DNA of 64,000 nt from contig NC_079386.1 of NCBI RefSeq assembly GCF_021018895.1, positions 18,489,052-18,553,051 of the forward strand, in the 5' to 3' direction. The position numbers and the translations under genes were made by a program. This stretch comes from Seriola aureovittata (Eukaryota; Chordata; Actinopteri; Carangiformes; Carangidae). Shown here piece by piece: positions 14,201 through 39,173 of the stretch. How positions within the stretch are numbered: position 1 is the first letter of the stretch; each line of letters starts with the position of its first letter. The notes under the pieces were generated by a model. The model was not told the origin of the DNA. It did not search any database and was given only the letters and a program-made list of their open reading frames with translations.

Positions 14201-14450
14201 TATGATACGTTATCTGTGTCCCTGCTGTGGCATTATGGGAACTGTAAGGGGAAGTTTGGCCGTAAGAAAACGACACCACAGAGGAGGAGGAGAGAGGGAG
14301 GCTGACATTTAACAGAGGTTGATAGAAGACGGTTTATCTGCAGGATTTGTGCGTTTTTGTGAAATCTAAACAGTGTCGTTCATTGTTGAGTTTATCAGAG
14401 GTGACTGAGAAAAGAAGCCGAGCAGCTCGTCAGAAACTAAATATTATCCT
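11220..14450. other. Intergenic, no gene recognised
   Basis: Mixed composition. 11,760-13,300 is AT-rich with many short direct motifs. The short open frames (70 codons or fewer) have no family features, and I see no convincing exon or RNA gene. Confidence 0.5.
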
Positions 14451-14452
14451 CC

Positions 14453-14711
14453 CCTCCCTCCCTCCCTCCCTCCCTCCCTCTCTAAACGAGATAAAGATGC
14501 AAAATAGAGGGAGATGAAACAAACAGATGGGAGACGTGAACACTTCTCTGCTCGTCCGTCTGTGCTGAACATCTGAAGTCAGCCAGAGGCGGCATGTTAC
14601 AAAAACACTGCGCTGGGAAATATTTGGTAGTGTAGTCATAATAAAGACAGTCCTGCCTTTCCTCCTGGCTCTCCTCTGCCTCCTCCTCCTCCTCCTCCTC
14701 CTCCTCCTCTG
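14453..14711. repeat. (CCCT)n and (CCT)n microsatellites
   Basis: A CCCT tetranucleotide run lies at about 14,453-14,482 and a CCT trinucleotide run at about 14,680-14,709. The minus-strand poly-Glu/poly-Arg frames over the latter are repeat-driven. Confidence 0.9.
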
Positions 14712-16255
14712 CTGTGCCCTGTCGTCTCGCCGCTGCCTCCTGCAACAACACGTCACATCTTTACATCACTGGTCCCAGTGTTCTCTGCATTTAAAGCAGA
14801 TGCTCTTCGTTGTAACTGAAACGGCAGCAACAAGCACCGTGTGAACTGCAGCTGTGAGTTTAACAGCGTCTGCTGCCCAGTGATCACCTGTAACCAGCTG
14901 CTGCCTCCTGCCAATCATCTCAACTGCAAGTTTCTACCTCTGATTTCATCCAGTAGCTAAACTGTGGATTTACAAACACTCTCATGGCTCAGGTTGTTAG
15001 AGACCAGATTTAACCAAATATTCAAAATATGCAGCTCAAACCTCTTCAGAGATTATCATCAAAAATAACAAACACACATTTATGACATTTTACAATCACT
15101 TCTGAATCCATTAATATTTCTCAGTGTTAGATTTCCTGTTTAAAGCGATGGCTGCTGTAACTCAGACAGCCACCGCTCAGGCCAACACACACACAGCGCT
15201 CCACAGGTGGACAGATGTTTCTGCGGAAGTTTTTCAGTTTCAAACTACAGATTTTTGAGGCTCCATCAGCTGCTGGACGTCGTGGCATCTCCTTCTCTTC
15301 CTCTCGCCGCGAGCAGAGCGGCTGAACGCCGACGAGTTTGTGATCTTCACGAGCCGGAAAATCTGATTCAGAAATCGGTTGAAGCGAGATTCTGTCAGGA
15401 GTCCTGACGTGGGTCTGGTGCTTCGACGTGTCTTTGACCTTTGTGCCGTTCAGTTGCTCATGTTCTGCTTCATGAGTGGCACAGAGACTACAGCCTCATC
15501 AAAGCCTCCAGGATCAGAGGAAATGACACCAGCTGCTGCAGCGTCACGTTACTGTGAATATGAACCAACTCTGAGTCTGTTTGTATTCACAGCAACAGTC
15601 GCTGTCGACCTGAGGAACGAATCCAAGGGTTAAATCTTCTTCACATGGTGTTTCACATGCTTTAACCGTCCTGTTATTTACTTCATGTGAACACAGGGGA
15701 GTCAGAGCTGACGCTGAGCCGATCATCCTGACCATAGAAAACAAAGCAGAGGAGATGGTTTGTGATATGAGTTTCCTGTTTGCTGTTGATTTGTCGGTGC
15801 TGCTTCAACTTTTTTCGACTCTCTGGCAGAAAAACTCCCACTGCGGGAAACGAATGAATCCCTGTTCTTCGATGCTTCTCCACCAGCAGTGAACAAACGG
15901 ATCAATGAACGTCTCGGCGCAACAACAGCTTGTAACGTTTGCTCCACTTTGATACGTGTCGTATTCGAACCGTTTCCTCTCCCGCAGGCCGGGCAGTGTG
16001 TCCGCCTGATGAGATCAGAGCAGGTGGACGGCAGCAGCCTGTGGTGAGTGGCGGGAGGCGTTTGATGGATCAGAGGCAGCTGGTGGTTGTAGAGGGGGAG
16101 TAACGCCACACTGCTGCCTCGTTAACATACAGCCCATCGCCGCTGCCTGGCTGCCGACGCAGCGGTGGCCGCTCGCTGTCTGAAAGCACCTTCAGGACGG
16201 TTTCTGTGGTTGCCATGGTGAAACAGGAAACTGCGACAGCGAGGTGAAACTAGAA
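14712..16255. other. Intergenic, no gene recognised
   Basis: There is some GC enrichment at 15,270-15,420 and 15,950-16,200, but no domain-like frame. The longest minus-strand frame (15,723-16,109, 128 codons) has no recognisable features. Confidence 0.45.
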
Positions 16256-16261
16256 TGACCT

Positions 16262-16512
16262 CCTCATGGTTTTCTGCCTCCGCCACTCAGAGTAGTTTGA
16301 TATAAAATATGAACCATTTGTGTGAAATTTTGTCACAACTGCCGCGTGAAATCTTTTTGTAAAGTCACACTGACCTTAATGTTTGAACTTTGACCCCCAA
16401 AATCTAATCAGTTTGTCTTTGAGTCCTAGTGAATATTTCTGCCAAATTTGAAGAAGTTTCATCAAGATTTTACTGAGATATCGTGTCCAAGAGAATGAGA
16501 CAGACGAACTGA
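16262..16512 (+). mobile_element. Dispersed MITE-like repeat, copy A
   Basis: This copy shares ordered motifs with 26,553-26,800 and 58,218-58,462: GCCTCCGCCACTCAGA, then AACCATTTGTGTGAAATTTTGTC, then TGCCAAATTTGAAGAAGTT, then GAGATATCGTGTCCA. From memory it belongs to a short interspersed family widespread in acanthomorph fish. It has no coding capacity. Confidence 0.7.
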
Positions 16513-16879
16513 CGACTGAAGACTCTGTGTCTCTCCTTGTGTTCACACGACTTCACTGCTCAAACAGAATCAGAGCAGCTGCTGAACACGGCGCAGCGTC
16601 CAGCAGCTAAAGAGCCAGACATTTCCCCCAGGAGCTGGAGGAGACCAAACACAGGGCTAAAAGAGCGGGAACGCTGGGCGTAGATTCATCAGGTGACACA
16701 AACCAGACTCACCACGAATCATCATGTTGCTCTGTAACTGCTGCAGGAGGAAATAAGCAGCTGTTTCACATTACCTCCTGATGTAATCAGCTCAGTGTGG
16801 TCTAGAATATAAAATAATATTAATATAATAATAGAACTCGGACCATTACACTTCAGCGTCACATCACTGTGTCTCACCG

Positions 16880-30058
<13,179 letters not shown>

Positions 30059-30300
30059 TTGTCCTCAGAGTAAAACGTTTTCTTCTTAACCGGAATAAAA
30101 TCTCAAACAGCGACACTTCATAGAAAATGTTGTGCAGTTCAATTAAAGGTTCGTCGGGGAAAAAAAACTCCTCACCTGTCAACCTGTCAACAACCTGCCA
30201 ACTTCTCGAGATTTTGATTGACGTGAAGCTGATCCCGTCTGAGCCAATCAGCACGGGCGTCTTGGACACAGGAGGAGGGACAACATGTTGGTACGTTCCT
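30059..30300 (-). promoter_or_regulatory. Putative rbm46 5' UTR and promoter
   Basis: This is the sequence directly upstream of the rbm46 start codon. It holds a CCAAT-box core (plus-strand CCAAT at about 30,244-30,248) roughly 185 bases upstream and a local rise in CpG. The transcription start is not determined. Confidence 0.4.
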
Positions 30301-30302
30301 CT

Positions 30303-30610
30303 TGTAAAATAAAATAAAATAAAATAAAATAAAATAACACATCCAATCAAACTGAAATTTAATGAGTAAGAAAAAAATAAGAATAATAAAATAAAACGAA
30401 AAAATTTAATAAAATAAAACAAAATATAAAGACAGTTAAGTTTATTAAGTTAAATTTATGATAAATCAAATAAACAGAAATAAACTAAAATAAATAACTG
30501 AGTAAGACTAACATAATAAAATAAAAATGCAATAAAATAAGAATTAAATGCAATATGATTAATAAAATAAATTTTTAAAAAAAAAGGAGAAATGCAATAA
30601 AATAAAGTAA
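30303..30610. repeat. (AAAAT)n A-rich tract between lrat copy 1 and rbm46
   Basis: Six or more perfect AAAAT/ATAAA units at about 30,307-30,336 are followed by about 270 bases of degenerate ATAAA-rich sequence. It fills the space between the rbm46 promoter and the lrat poly(A) signal. Confidence 0.9.
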
Positions 30611-30699
30611 AACAGAAGACATGAAAAAAAGTAAAAATAATTCAATTTATAATGTTGTAATGAGAAAAAAAAATCCGAGACTCTCAGAAAAATACAATC

Positions 30700-30705
30700 T
30701 TTATT
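30700..30705 (-). terminator. Poly(A) signal of lrat copy 1
   Basis: AATAAA on the minus strand, about 90 bases past the TAA stop codon, followed by A/G-rich sequence. It implies a very short 3' UTR. Confidence 0.6.
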
Positions 30706-30795
30706 AGACTCGGGTCATAAATGTACATTTTCAATTATTATTCTCATGTGTAATTTGCACAGTGTTAGACTGCAGACCTCCACGGACCGCAAACT

Positions 30796-31574
30796 TTACG
30801 ACGCCATCCATATGAGGAAGGGCAGCAGGACGGCCAGCAGGGTGGCGTAGGTGCTCACAGCTCTCAGGTAGAGCAACAGACACGCCCCTAGCACCGCGGT
30901 CACCTTGGCAACACGCCGGCTCAGCAACAGCTTCCTCACAGTCTTGCAGAACTGATGAAGAGGAGAGAAAAAAAAAACACATTTAACAGCTGATAATCCA
31001 TGTTTGTTCTGTCAACGAGGGGAAATTCTTCCTCGAGAAGTAAACTGGAATAAAATATGGTGATAAAGATTATGTTACTTATATAGTTCCATATTATAGT
31101 TCCACAATCATAAAAAGAAACTGACTTAAACTTACTCCAGATGCACCTTTAGATACTTTTACTATCTGTTTTTGCCTCTTGTTTCTTGTCTTTTGTTCTC
31201 TGGTATCATCTGGTTTGTTTTCTGTCTTCATGCCCATCTGTTTATCAATAAGAATAAATCCATGATTTTCCTACATGTTTAACCCTGGAACAGAGTTTAA
31301 AGTCAGAACCATAACTAACCACTAGATGGAGTAGTTACATCGTCTTATTATCACTGACATTTACACACAGTGATGAATGAGCTTCATTTCCTGCTTCAAA
31401 TATGTTATAAATCAAAACTTAATAAAGAGTCTATGGAGCATTTATTCATTAGCCTTCCACACTGAGGGTGTAAACATGTTATTCTACTGGGTGATATACA
31501 GTTACAGCAAAAAAGAAATTGTTAAAGGTCAGGGGTGATACAAGGTCACATGTTATTCCTCTTTTATTTAAACT

Positions 31575-31617
<43 letters not shown>

Positions 31618-34249
31618 TTATTGTTATTATTACAAATCATAGTTTTTTTCTGATAACCTTCTGGCCCATCAAATTTCAGATATGATAACAAATACTAGTC
31701 AGAGCCAAAAGCCTTAAAAGAGCTATATGTACATCTTTGCTAGTGCTACATAGCTAGTGTTAGCATTAACAGCTGTTTACTAGCTGAGGTTATAATGCGT
31801 CCTCTGAGCAGCTGCTCAGTCAGGGCAGACTGGAGACTACAGTGACTTGGGCCAGGGCTAGCTGGTTAGCATGCTAACTTCAGTAGAAGAAAAAAAAGTG
31901 ATAGTAACAGAAGCAAAGCAACTTTCGACCTCTGGAGAGAGCTGTTGGTGAGTAAAGGAATGAAGTTTCTTCTAGACCGGTAAATAAACAGCTGCTAATG
32001 CTAATGTTAGCTATGTAGCAATAACAAAACCTACAAATAGCTCCTTTAATAATTCCTAAAGAAACAGAATCAAGTTGGAAAATATTCATATCTGAGAATC
32101 TGTAACGTTCAAAATAATCAATGAAAATTACTCAGTCTATTTATTATCAACATTTAAATTCCTTTTATATTTGTGTATCAGCTTATTGAACTTCCAGTAT
32201 TTTCGTATTGTTCAGTGTGACGCTGCAGTTTCATCAGGAAAAAGTCTGTTTCCCAACTCACAGACTCATTCATTAGTGTACTGAACTAGAATTTAGGTTT
32301 TTACACAAACTGAAGGTATTTGACTCTTTAAGCTTCCAAAAGCTGCTTTACTTGAAAAAAAAATCAGCTTTGAAATTTCACCAAAACTTCCACTTGAGAC
32401 GCCTCCGGTCTGCTCTGCTCTCTCTCTCTCTCTCTTCCCTCCATCTTTCTCTGTCCACTTCTCATTTCCTCTCCCTCCCTCTCCTGCTTATTCTGTCCAT
32501 CAGTGTGAAACCCAGCCACTTGTTTGCTCCGTTATTTCACAATTACACTCTGTCACTCTTTTAATCACACGCTGCAAATCCCAGGTCCAATGAGACAACC
32601 ATCTGCAGCTGAGAACAATAGCACAGAAACAATAGGAGCTTTCATTGACGGAAGTTGCTGCAACAGAGAGGTTTAACCCAATTAAAGAGGCAGGCTGGTC
32701 TGATCTGTGATCGGCTTTAATAAACGCCTCGCAGCTAAATGTGTCTGACCTTTAGCTGTGAGCCGTTTATTAAATATGCAGCATAGTCCAGGCGAAGAGT
32801 TTAAATACAGTATTGTACACTGGTGGGAGCTCGCTGCTTTTCTAGGTTTGTTCTGAAAACTCAAGGCAGTTTCCACACACAAAACTTCTGGATATATTCC
32901 AGAGGTTTTCAGCCGAGGGAAAATGGACAGGTGCACACAAGAGGTTACTTCCTGCAGTTAAAAAAGCCTACTTTAAAAATCAAAAAATGCATCATAACTC
33001 AGTCAAATCTGAACGCACAAACATGAAACACATATTTTTAGATTCAATGTGATTTATACTTTCTGATAATCTCAATCTCTCTGATGTTCATCATGACCGA
33101 ATGTCCAGAAATCATAGAAAGAAAACATCTACTTATGAGTGCAGAACTTATAATCATCATGTTTTTAACCTCAGTATCACAGTGGTGGTGACAGCTGTCT
33201 GTACATCCAGTGGTATATAGTAAACAGGAAGTGCTAATAGCTAATTCTTCAGACTTCATTTTTGGGTTTAGTGTCTGCGTCACCTGGAACGTCTGGAAGC
33301 TCACGACGGTGCCGTAGCGACAGTACATGACGAAGTGTTCGCAGTTGTACCACAGCAGACTGTAGGACACGTCGCCCCGCAGCTTCTCCGCCCTGACGGC
33401 CACCTCCTCCCCCCGCAGCGCCGGGCGGCTGCACACCTGGACAGAGGTGGTAACAGATATGATTGTGGTTTTGAAGCAGCCGGACAGGGTTCTGGTTTGA
33501 TGCGGGTCACCTTGTCCGTGGTGTTGATGAGTATCTCTGATCCGTAGGCGAAGTCCTCCACGGAGTCCACTCTCACGCTGCCACACTGAGGAAGAAACAC
33601 ATCTACACCGTATTATTCTGTGAAGAACTACAGACATTACCAACAGACACCTGTCCACCCCAGGTGAAGATACGACTGTGAAACATCAACAATAATTCAT
33701 ATTTCTTTCATTTCTTTGCAACCATTATTTCTCCACTTTTTTCAGTGGCTTTTAAACTGCCCTTGCTCAGCTGTCATGGAAACGTAGTGAAACATGACGT
33801 GACTCCCAGTCTGTGTACTGGGTTGAGTGGAGCTTCAGTACCTTGGCCAGGACTCCCAGCAGGAGTCTGCTGTTGGTGACCATCTGCTTGATTCGACACT
33901 GGTTACTGGAGACGACGGGCATGATGTCTGGGATGAAATGAGCTACTCTGGAGAGAAGACAGGATAAAAATTAAATTAGCATCTTTGACCAATCAGATCG
34001 GAGCATCATGATGTCCACGGCCCGTCAGACTCACCTGCCCGCCCCCAGGTAAATCCCAAAGTGTGTGAACAGAGTCCTGGGCACTTCCAGCAGGTCCCCC
34101 CTCCTGAACATCAGGTCATACTTACTCTTCATCCTCTCTCCTCTCCCTCCGTCAGCCTCCTCCTCTCTCTCCTTCTTCCTCCCCTTCTCTTTCGGGTCGT
34201 GACTCGGCGTGGAGATGAAGAGCAGAGCGAGCAGCTGCAGAGGAAACAT
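30796..34249 (-). CDS. lrat: Lecithin retinol acyltransferase paralog, copy 1 (complete, 5 coding exons)
   Basis: Exons: 34249-34035, 33947-33842, 33585-33511, 33436-33284, 30951-30796; 705 nt, 234 aa plus TAA. LRAT/NlpC-P60 fold residues are present: [19 protein letters not shown] with His63, RVAH with His75, and the nucleophile Cys164 in YNCEHFVMYCRYG. The N-terminus is short and hydrophobic (MFPLQLLALLFIST). A Lys/Glu-rich linker (about 18-45) follows, then the domain and a hydrophobic C-terminal segment ending LPFLIWMAS. LRAT transfers the sn-1 acyl group of phosphatidylcholine to retinol at the ER membrane. The ATG at 34,249 (G at -3) is chosen over an upstream in-frame GTG. Oddity: three introns (87, 256 and 74 bases) interrupt the catalytic domain, which is one exon in copy 2. 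Activity is inferred from the intact His-His-Cys residues. Confidence 0.92.
30952..33283. other. Last intron of lrat copy 1
   Basis: About 2.3 kb at the same position as the only coding intron of copy 2 (before FC[K/E]). It holds a (TA)n run at about 31,577-31,615 and a (CT)n stretch near 32,417-32,434. Nothing coding was recognised. Confidence 0.7.
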
Positions 34250-37200
34250 GGCGCGAGGGGAAGGAGAGGGAAATGTGGTCGTCACCTCACAGGTGGTTTT
34301 ATTCTCTGGGTGGGAGGGGCAGAGAGGGGATTATGGGAAATGCCACCGAGGCTGGTCGAGGTCCAGCGCCGGGTGTTTCAGGTCCTGAGAGGAAAGCAAC
34401 ATTATAAAAACAACTCTGATCAAAAAGAAACAGTCAACAAAGTGAAGTGTCTGTTACTGTAACCATGACGATAAACGTACTCCGACCTAAACAACATACT
34501 CATTTTATCCCAAACTGCAATCCTTCCCTAAACCTGACCAAGTTGTTGTTGTGGCCAAACCTCCATAAAGCTTCACTACAGCTTCGTCACAACATTTCAT
34601 TATTTATATTTCAGCTGTGAGTTTTAATTCTTTAAAAAAGAATCAAAGCTCTGCTCCTAAGACTGAAGCACATGTAGCTACAAACTGCTTAAAATCTATT
34701 TCAATTTATTCATTTCAATTCATTTCTCATATTTGTTTGTAACAGGAAAGTTGGAGATCCAAAGTTTCCAAAAGATGCAAAATATGTCAGGATGAAATTT
34801 ATGAAAATGTGTTGAATATTTCCTCTGGATGGGATAATGCAGCCATAATATATATATATATATAGAGAGAATAGTATCCTGTAGCTGTGGAGGATAAAGA
34901 ACGACCATAGACTCAATAAAACATACCAGCAGAAGAGAAGACGTATGTCCCAGCAGAGACACACAAAAAGGATTCATGACAAAAATAAAACTGAACAGAA
35001 ATTATAACAATATGATGTAATAAAAACAACAACATAAAAAACACAAAATACATATTCAGTCAACAATTGAAAGAATCTGTTAAAACAGGACTTCAGGGCA
35101 GTAAAGTAAGTAGAAAGTGCAGTAATAAAAGCAGAAACAACAGAGGACAGATGCTGAAGTCACTGTCTACCTCTTCTACTTCTGCTATTCAGAATCGAAC
35201 TGAGTCACAGAAACGTCAGAACAACAGGGAGCTGACTGAGCGTCAGGATTATTATTATTAAGCAACGTCAGTCAGGCTCTTTGCAGCCTGTGCACACAGC
35301 TGATAATTATTAATGTACATACAACAGTCCTTCATGAAGATTATACTGTTTATACAGAGGTGTTTCTGTTATTCAGCATATCTTTGTTGATATAAATGGG
35401 TTGGACAAAATAATATAAACTTATAAACGTATATAACTGCTTGTAATACCAAGCAATACACCATGAATGAATGAATCCAAGTTTATGTTAAGTTCTATGT
35501 GCTTCTATACAGTACATAATATATACAGTTCATCATACTATTTGCCTTTTTTTTTAATCCTAATAAGTAACATACATTATGTTTGATCTTAATGAATTAG
35601 GAGAAATCTGTAAAATAACAGTTTTTCTCTGTAGAAATATTAATGAAACGTTCTGTACATTTATTGTTTATACACTTTATTTGAATTAGGATATTTTACT
35701 TTAATTTAACAGTTTTTGTTTGGTCATTTGACCATTTTTTAAGATTTCTTTTTTACAGTGTAGATCTCATTGTTTTTAGAGACATAGTTTCATCAAGGAC
35801 AGCCATGGTTACTGCACTAATTAGCTAATATCGCAACATTTAGCTTTTGCTAATTAGTGCCCTCACAGAAACCAGTATGTGATTTATGTTTGCTGCAGGA
35901 CACCACATACAGTGACCAGCAGGCCTCAGGCTGTTCCCACTGTTTGCCAGTAGAGGGCGACAGAGTCCAGAGTCTATTTTCAGTACCTGAAAACTTTACC
36001 TGATCCGCTGACACTGATTCTCCAACGTGTATGAAGGGAAGCAAACAGAAAGCGAGTGAAGTATCAGCTCATGACCTATAACAGTATTTATGCAGCTGAT
36101 GCTTATTCACTTATGAGTTATTTAAAGAGTGATTTAGTAACTTGAAATGCTGGACACATTTCAAAATCAAAGAATTCAACATGTCCACTCTATTTCCACT
36201 TCCTTTATTTACATTAAAAAAACAGTATAAAGTGTTACAGCGTTGTAAAAAATAAATTCTGTACAAAAGTTTGTGACTGTTAGAAAACAATCAGGTCGTG
36301 AAGGATATCTACAGATATTTACAGAAGAGCTTCGGGGCTGAAATGAAAACATTGTGATCTACAAGGGAAAGAAACTGATTTGTTTTTCTCAGTTTACATG
36401 TGTAAAAACTGAACAGATTTCAGTCGGGGGTGGAATGAAAACAGAAAAACTGCTGAGCGTGGTAGTAGTGTCACAAGAACTAAATAAAAACCTTTAACTC
36501 ATGCTTCACTTACAAGCTTTTTCCAGGGCTTTCAAAACCAAGATGTGGTTACGAGCTGTGGAAAAAAGCTGGTAAATAGATGATTTTCTGTTAAGACTTT
36601 TGTTGTCATCATATGAAACCCTCTTAACTGCCATCTGGGTCATTCTTTATGGTTTTCCTTCGGTTTCAGGGTTTTATGCTTCTTGAACAGTTGCGGAAAA
36701 TGTTGAATTTTCTCCTAATGAACACCAAAAATATGTGGGAACCGAGACCAAGCCTGTTATTTCACGTATATAAGACCAAGAACATTTGATTTTTCAATCA
36801 AAACTTAATTTTCTTTTTTTTAAATTAAAGGTAATAGTCATGTGTTTAAAAACAGGAAACAGGCGCTGGTGATATTCTATAATTTTCATCTTGACCAGCT
36901 GTTAGTCACACATATTATTACATGGTCTTTAAAATAAATTATATATTTGTGTTTTAAATGCTTTGAAAGATTTACTTCTTCAGTGTGAACCATTGGGTTT
37001 GGAGCTGAGCGTCGGACACACTGTTGTTTTAGACAATAAGGAAAATACAGAATAACACCAGACTGATCCTTTAAAGGTTGAACTGAACTGGACGCAGATG
37101 TAGAATAACTTCTCCCAACACGGGATTGGCTGACAGCATCATCACAGCTAATTCAAATGATCAGTACTTTTTTTATATAAAAAATATGAAATATTTCAAT

Positions 37201-37612
37201 AAAAAATTCTGCAAAAAATGTCTGTTTTGTATACAAATCCACAGTTTTCTGTCTTGTTTGGAAAAGATATTCCTCCATGTTGGAGGACTGACAAAAACAA
37301 ATTCACATTCTTAATAAAACCTGTAGCTTTAGTAAAAATGAGTAATTAATAAATGATCTTTGGTCCCTTTAACATAGATTAAAGTTGGAAAACCACAAAC
37401 CTTTAATTGTTTTAAAGTTGTCTCTTTTTCACCCATTTGTTCTAAACCAAACAGAGACATTAAAACCAGTTGCTTCCTGTGCAGCAGGAAAAGAGCTACG
37501 TATGGATTTAGCTTCATTAACATATGAAATTGTTTGCAGACGACTACGTCCTTTCTACAAGTCTTCCAACATGGCGGCTTGGCCCGTTTTTGCGGGTATC
37601 GTCCTGAAGCTT
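34250..37612. other. Between lrat copies: copy 1 upstream region and copy 2 3' UTR
   Basis: No further gene is seen. The part nearest 34,250-34,420 should hold the copy 1 promoter. The part below 37,613 should hold the copy 2 3' UTR. Minus-strand AATAAA candidates exist (for example at about 36,204-36,209), but none can be assigned with confidence. A short TA run lies near 34,848-34,863. Confidence 0.5.
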
Positions 37613-39142
37613 CTAGCTGGCCATCCACAGGGTGAAGGGGATGAGGATGGTGGGCAGGGCAGTGCTGGAGGATATTCCCAAACACACCATGGACAGGAGC
37701 CCGAGCAGCGCCGTCAGGAGGACGTTACGCCGGTCCCGGATCAGCGACTTCATCCACTCACAGAACTGGAGAGAAAAGAATTGGGGGTGACAACAGGGGA
37801 AAATATAATTATTATTATTATTATTATTAATAAATATTATAGAAAATCTTTTTATTTTATAGCAGCAAAAGAATTCAAATTAAAAGGGGAAATAAAAAAT
37901 GTAAAGAGAAGTTGTGAGATAAATTGTTGCTATTTTAATTCTTATGACGTCAACATTATTTATTTAATAATATTTCTCTTTCAATTTTACCCCTAAGCCA
38001 ATAAGATCTAATGCAAGTTCACACAGGATTGTGGGAGCTGTAGTTCTAAAACGTGCCTACAACGGGGACATGGGTGTGTGTCGGGGGAAATCCCTGATTT
38101 ATCCAAGACAAACAAGAACACACGATTTACCAAAAGAAAAAAAAAGAAAAGAAAACGTCAGGCTCTCAGTGAGTCGACCTCTGGTCAGAGATCCAAGAAT
38201 ATAATTGACCTGTTGTTTATTTTACTGTGGGGCCCTCTGAGGCCCCTGGTAGAGCTCCTGTTGCCTCCCACCCCCCACCCTGACGCTTTAATGAACCTGT
38301 AGGAAGCAGAATGTGAGTCCTCGGCTGCAGCCAGGTCAGACGTTTAGGTTAGCAATTACAGGAAGTGAAACTCGATCAGGGGAAAGTCTCTCTGCTGAGG
38401 GGGTGGGGGTCAGTGGGGGGGTTGATACAGGGTATGAATGCACAGACAGGCCACGCCCCCTCACATCCCCCACATTTTACACTTTAAATATGTCTGAGAC
38501 AAACCTCTAACAAGAAATAGACATGATGCCGATTTTCATTCTCTGACTTAGATCAACAGAAGAGTAACAGAGGACGGCTTTTAATTTGATTTAAGTTCAA
38601 ATGTATAAATATATATATATATACATATATTTGTATGTATATACCCATATTTTCACAGCTAACTGAAATTAAACCCATTTTTTTCTGCAAATCCATTCAG
38701 TGTATTAACATTCAGTAGCTCTCACTATATATAGTTATTTATTAACAATTTCAGTTAACAATATTTTATCAATATATTAACGCGGACTCTCGCTGTTGCA
38801 GAAAGTACAACACGAGCTTTACTGCATCTTCAAAACAAGACAGAGGACATTTAGTCGATATTGTCCCCAAAGACACAAATATTCCGTCCATCGAACGATA
38901 AAAAAGATTTTTAACTGGTGAAGCTCTGTTTTCAAAATAAAACAAAGAAGAAGCAGCTCAATGCATCATGGGAAATGGGTTACAATCTTTGTTATGGTGC
39001 AGAGCAGACTGAATGTTTCTGAGTCTGAGGATTCTGGGAAATTAAGTGTTTTTAAATGACCTTCTGGGTTTTTACTCTTTAATCATCCTTTATTGGAACA
39101 GATGAGAGGCAAAAACAGTGCAGGAGCCTCTCCGCCGCCTCC

Positions 39143-39173
<31 letters not shown>

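Noticed and set aside
1..16879. npy2r or another neighbour of the human RBM46 locus
   Set aside because: No single-exon GPCR-length frame or recognisable exon was found in this interval.
34250..34285. Upstream 12-codon extension of lrat copy 1
   Set aside because: It would start at GTG. The ATG at 34,249 has a good context and begins an LRAT-like hydrophobic segment.
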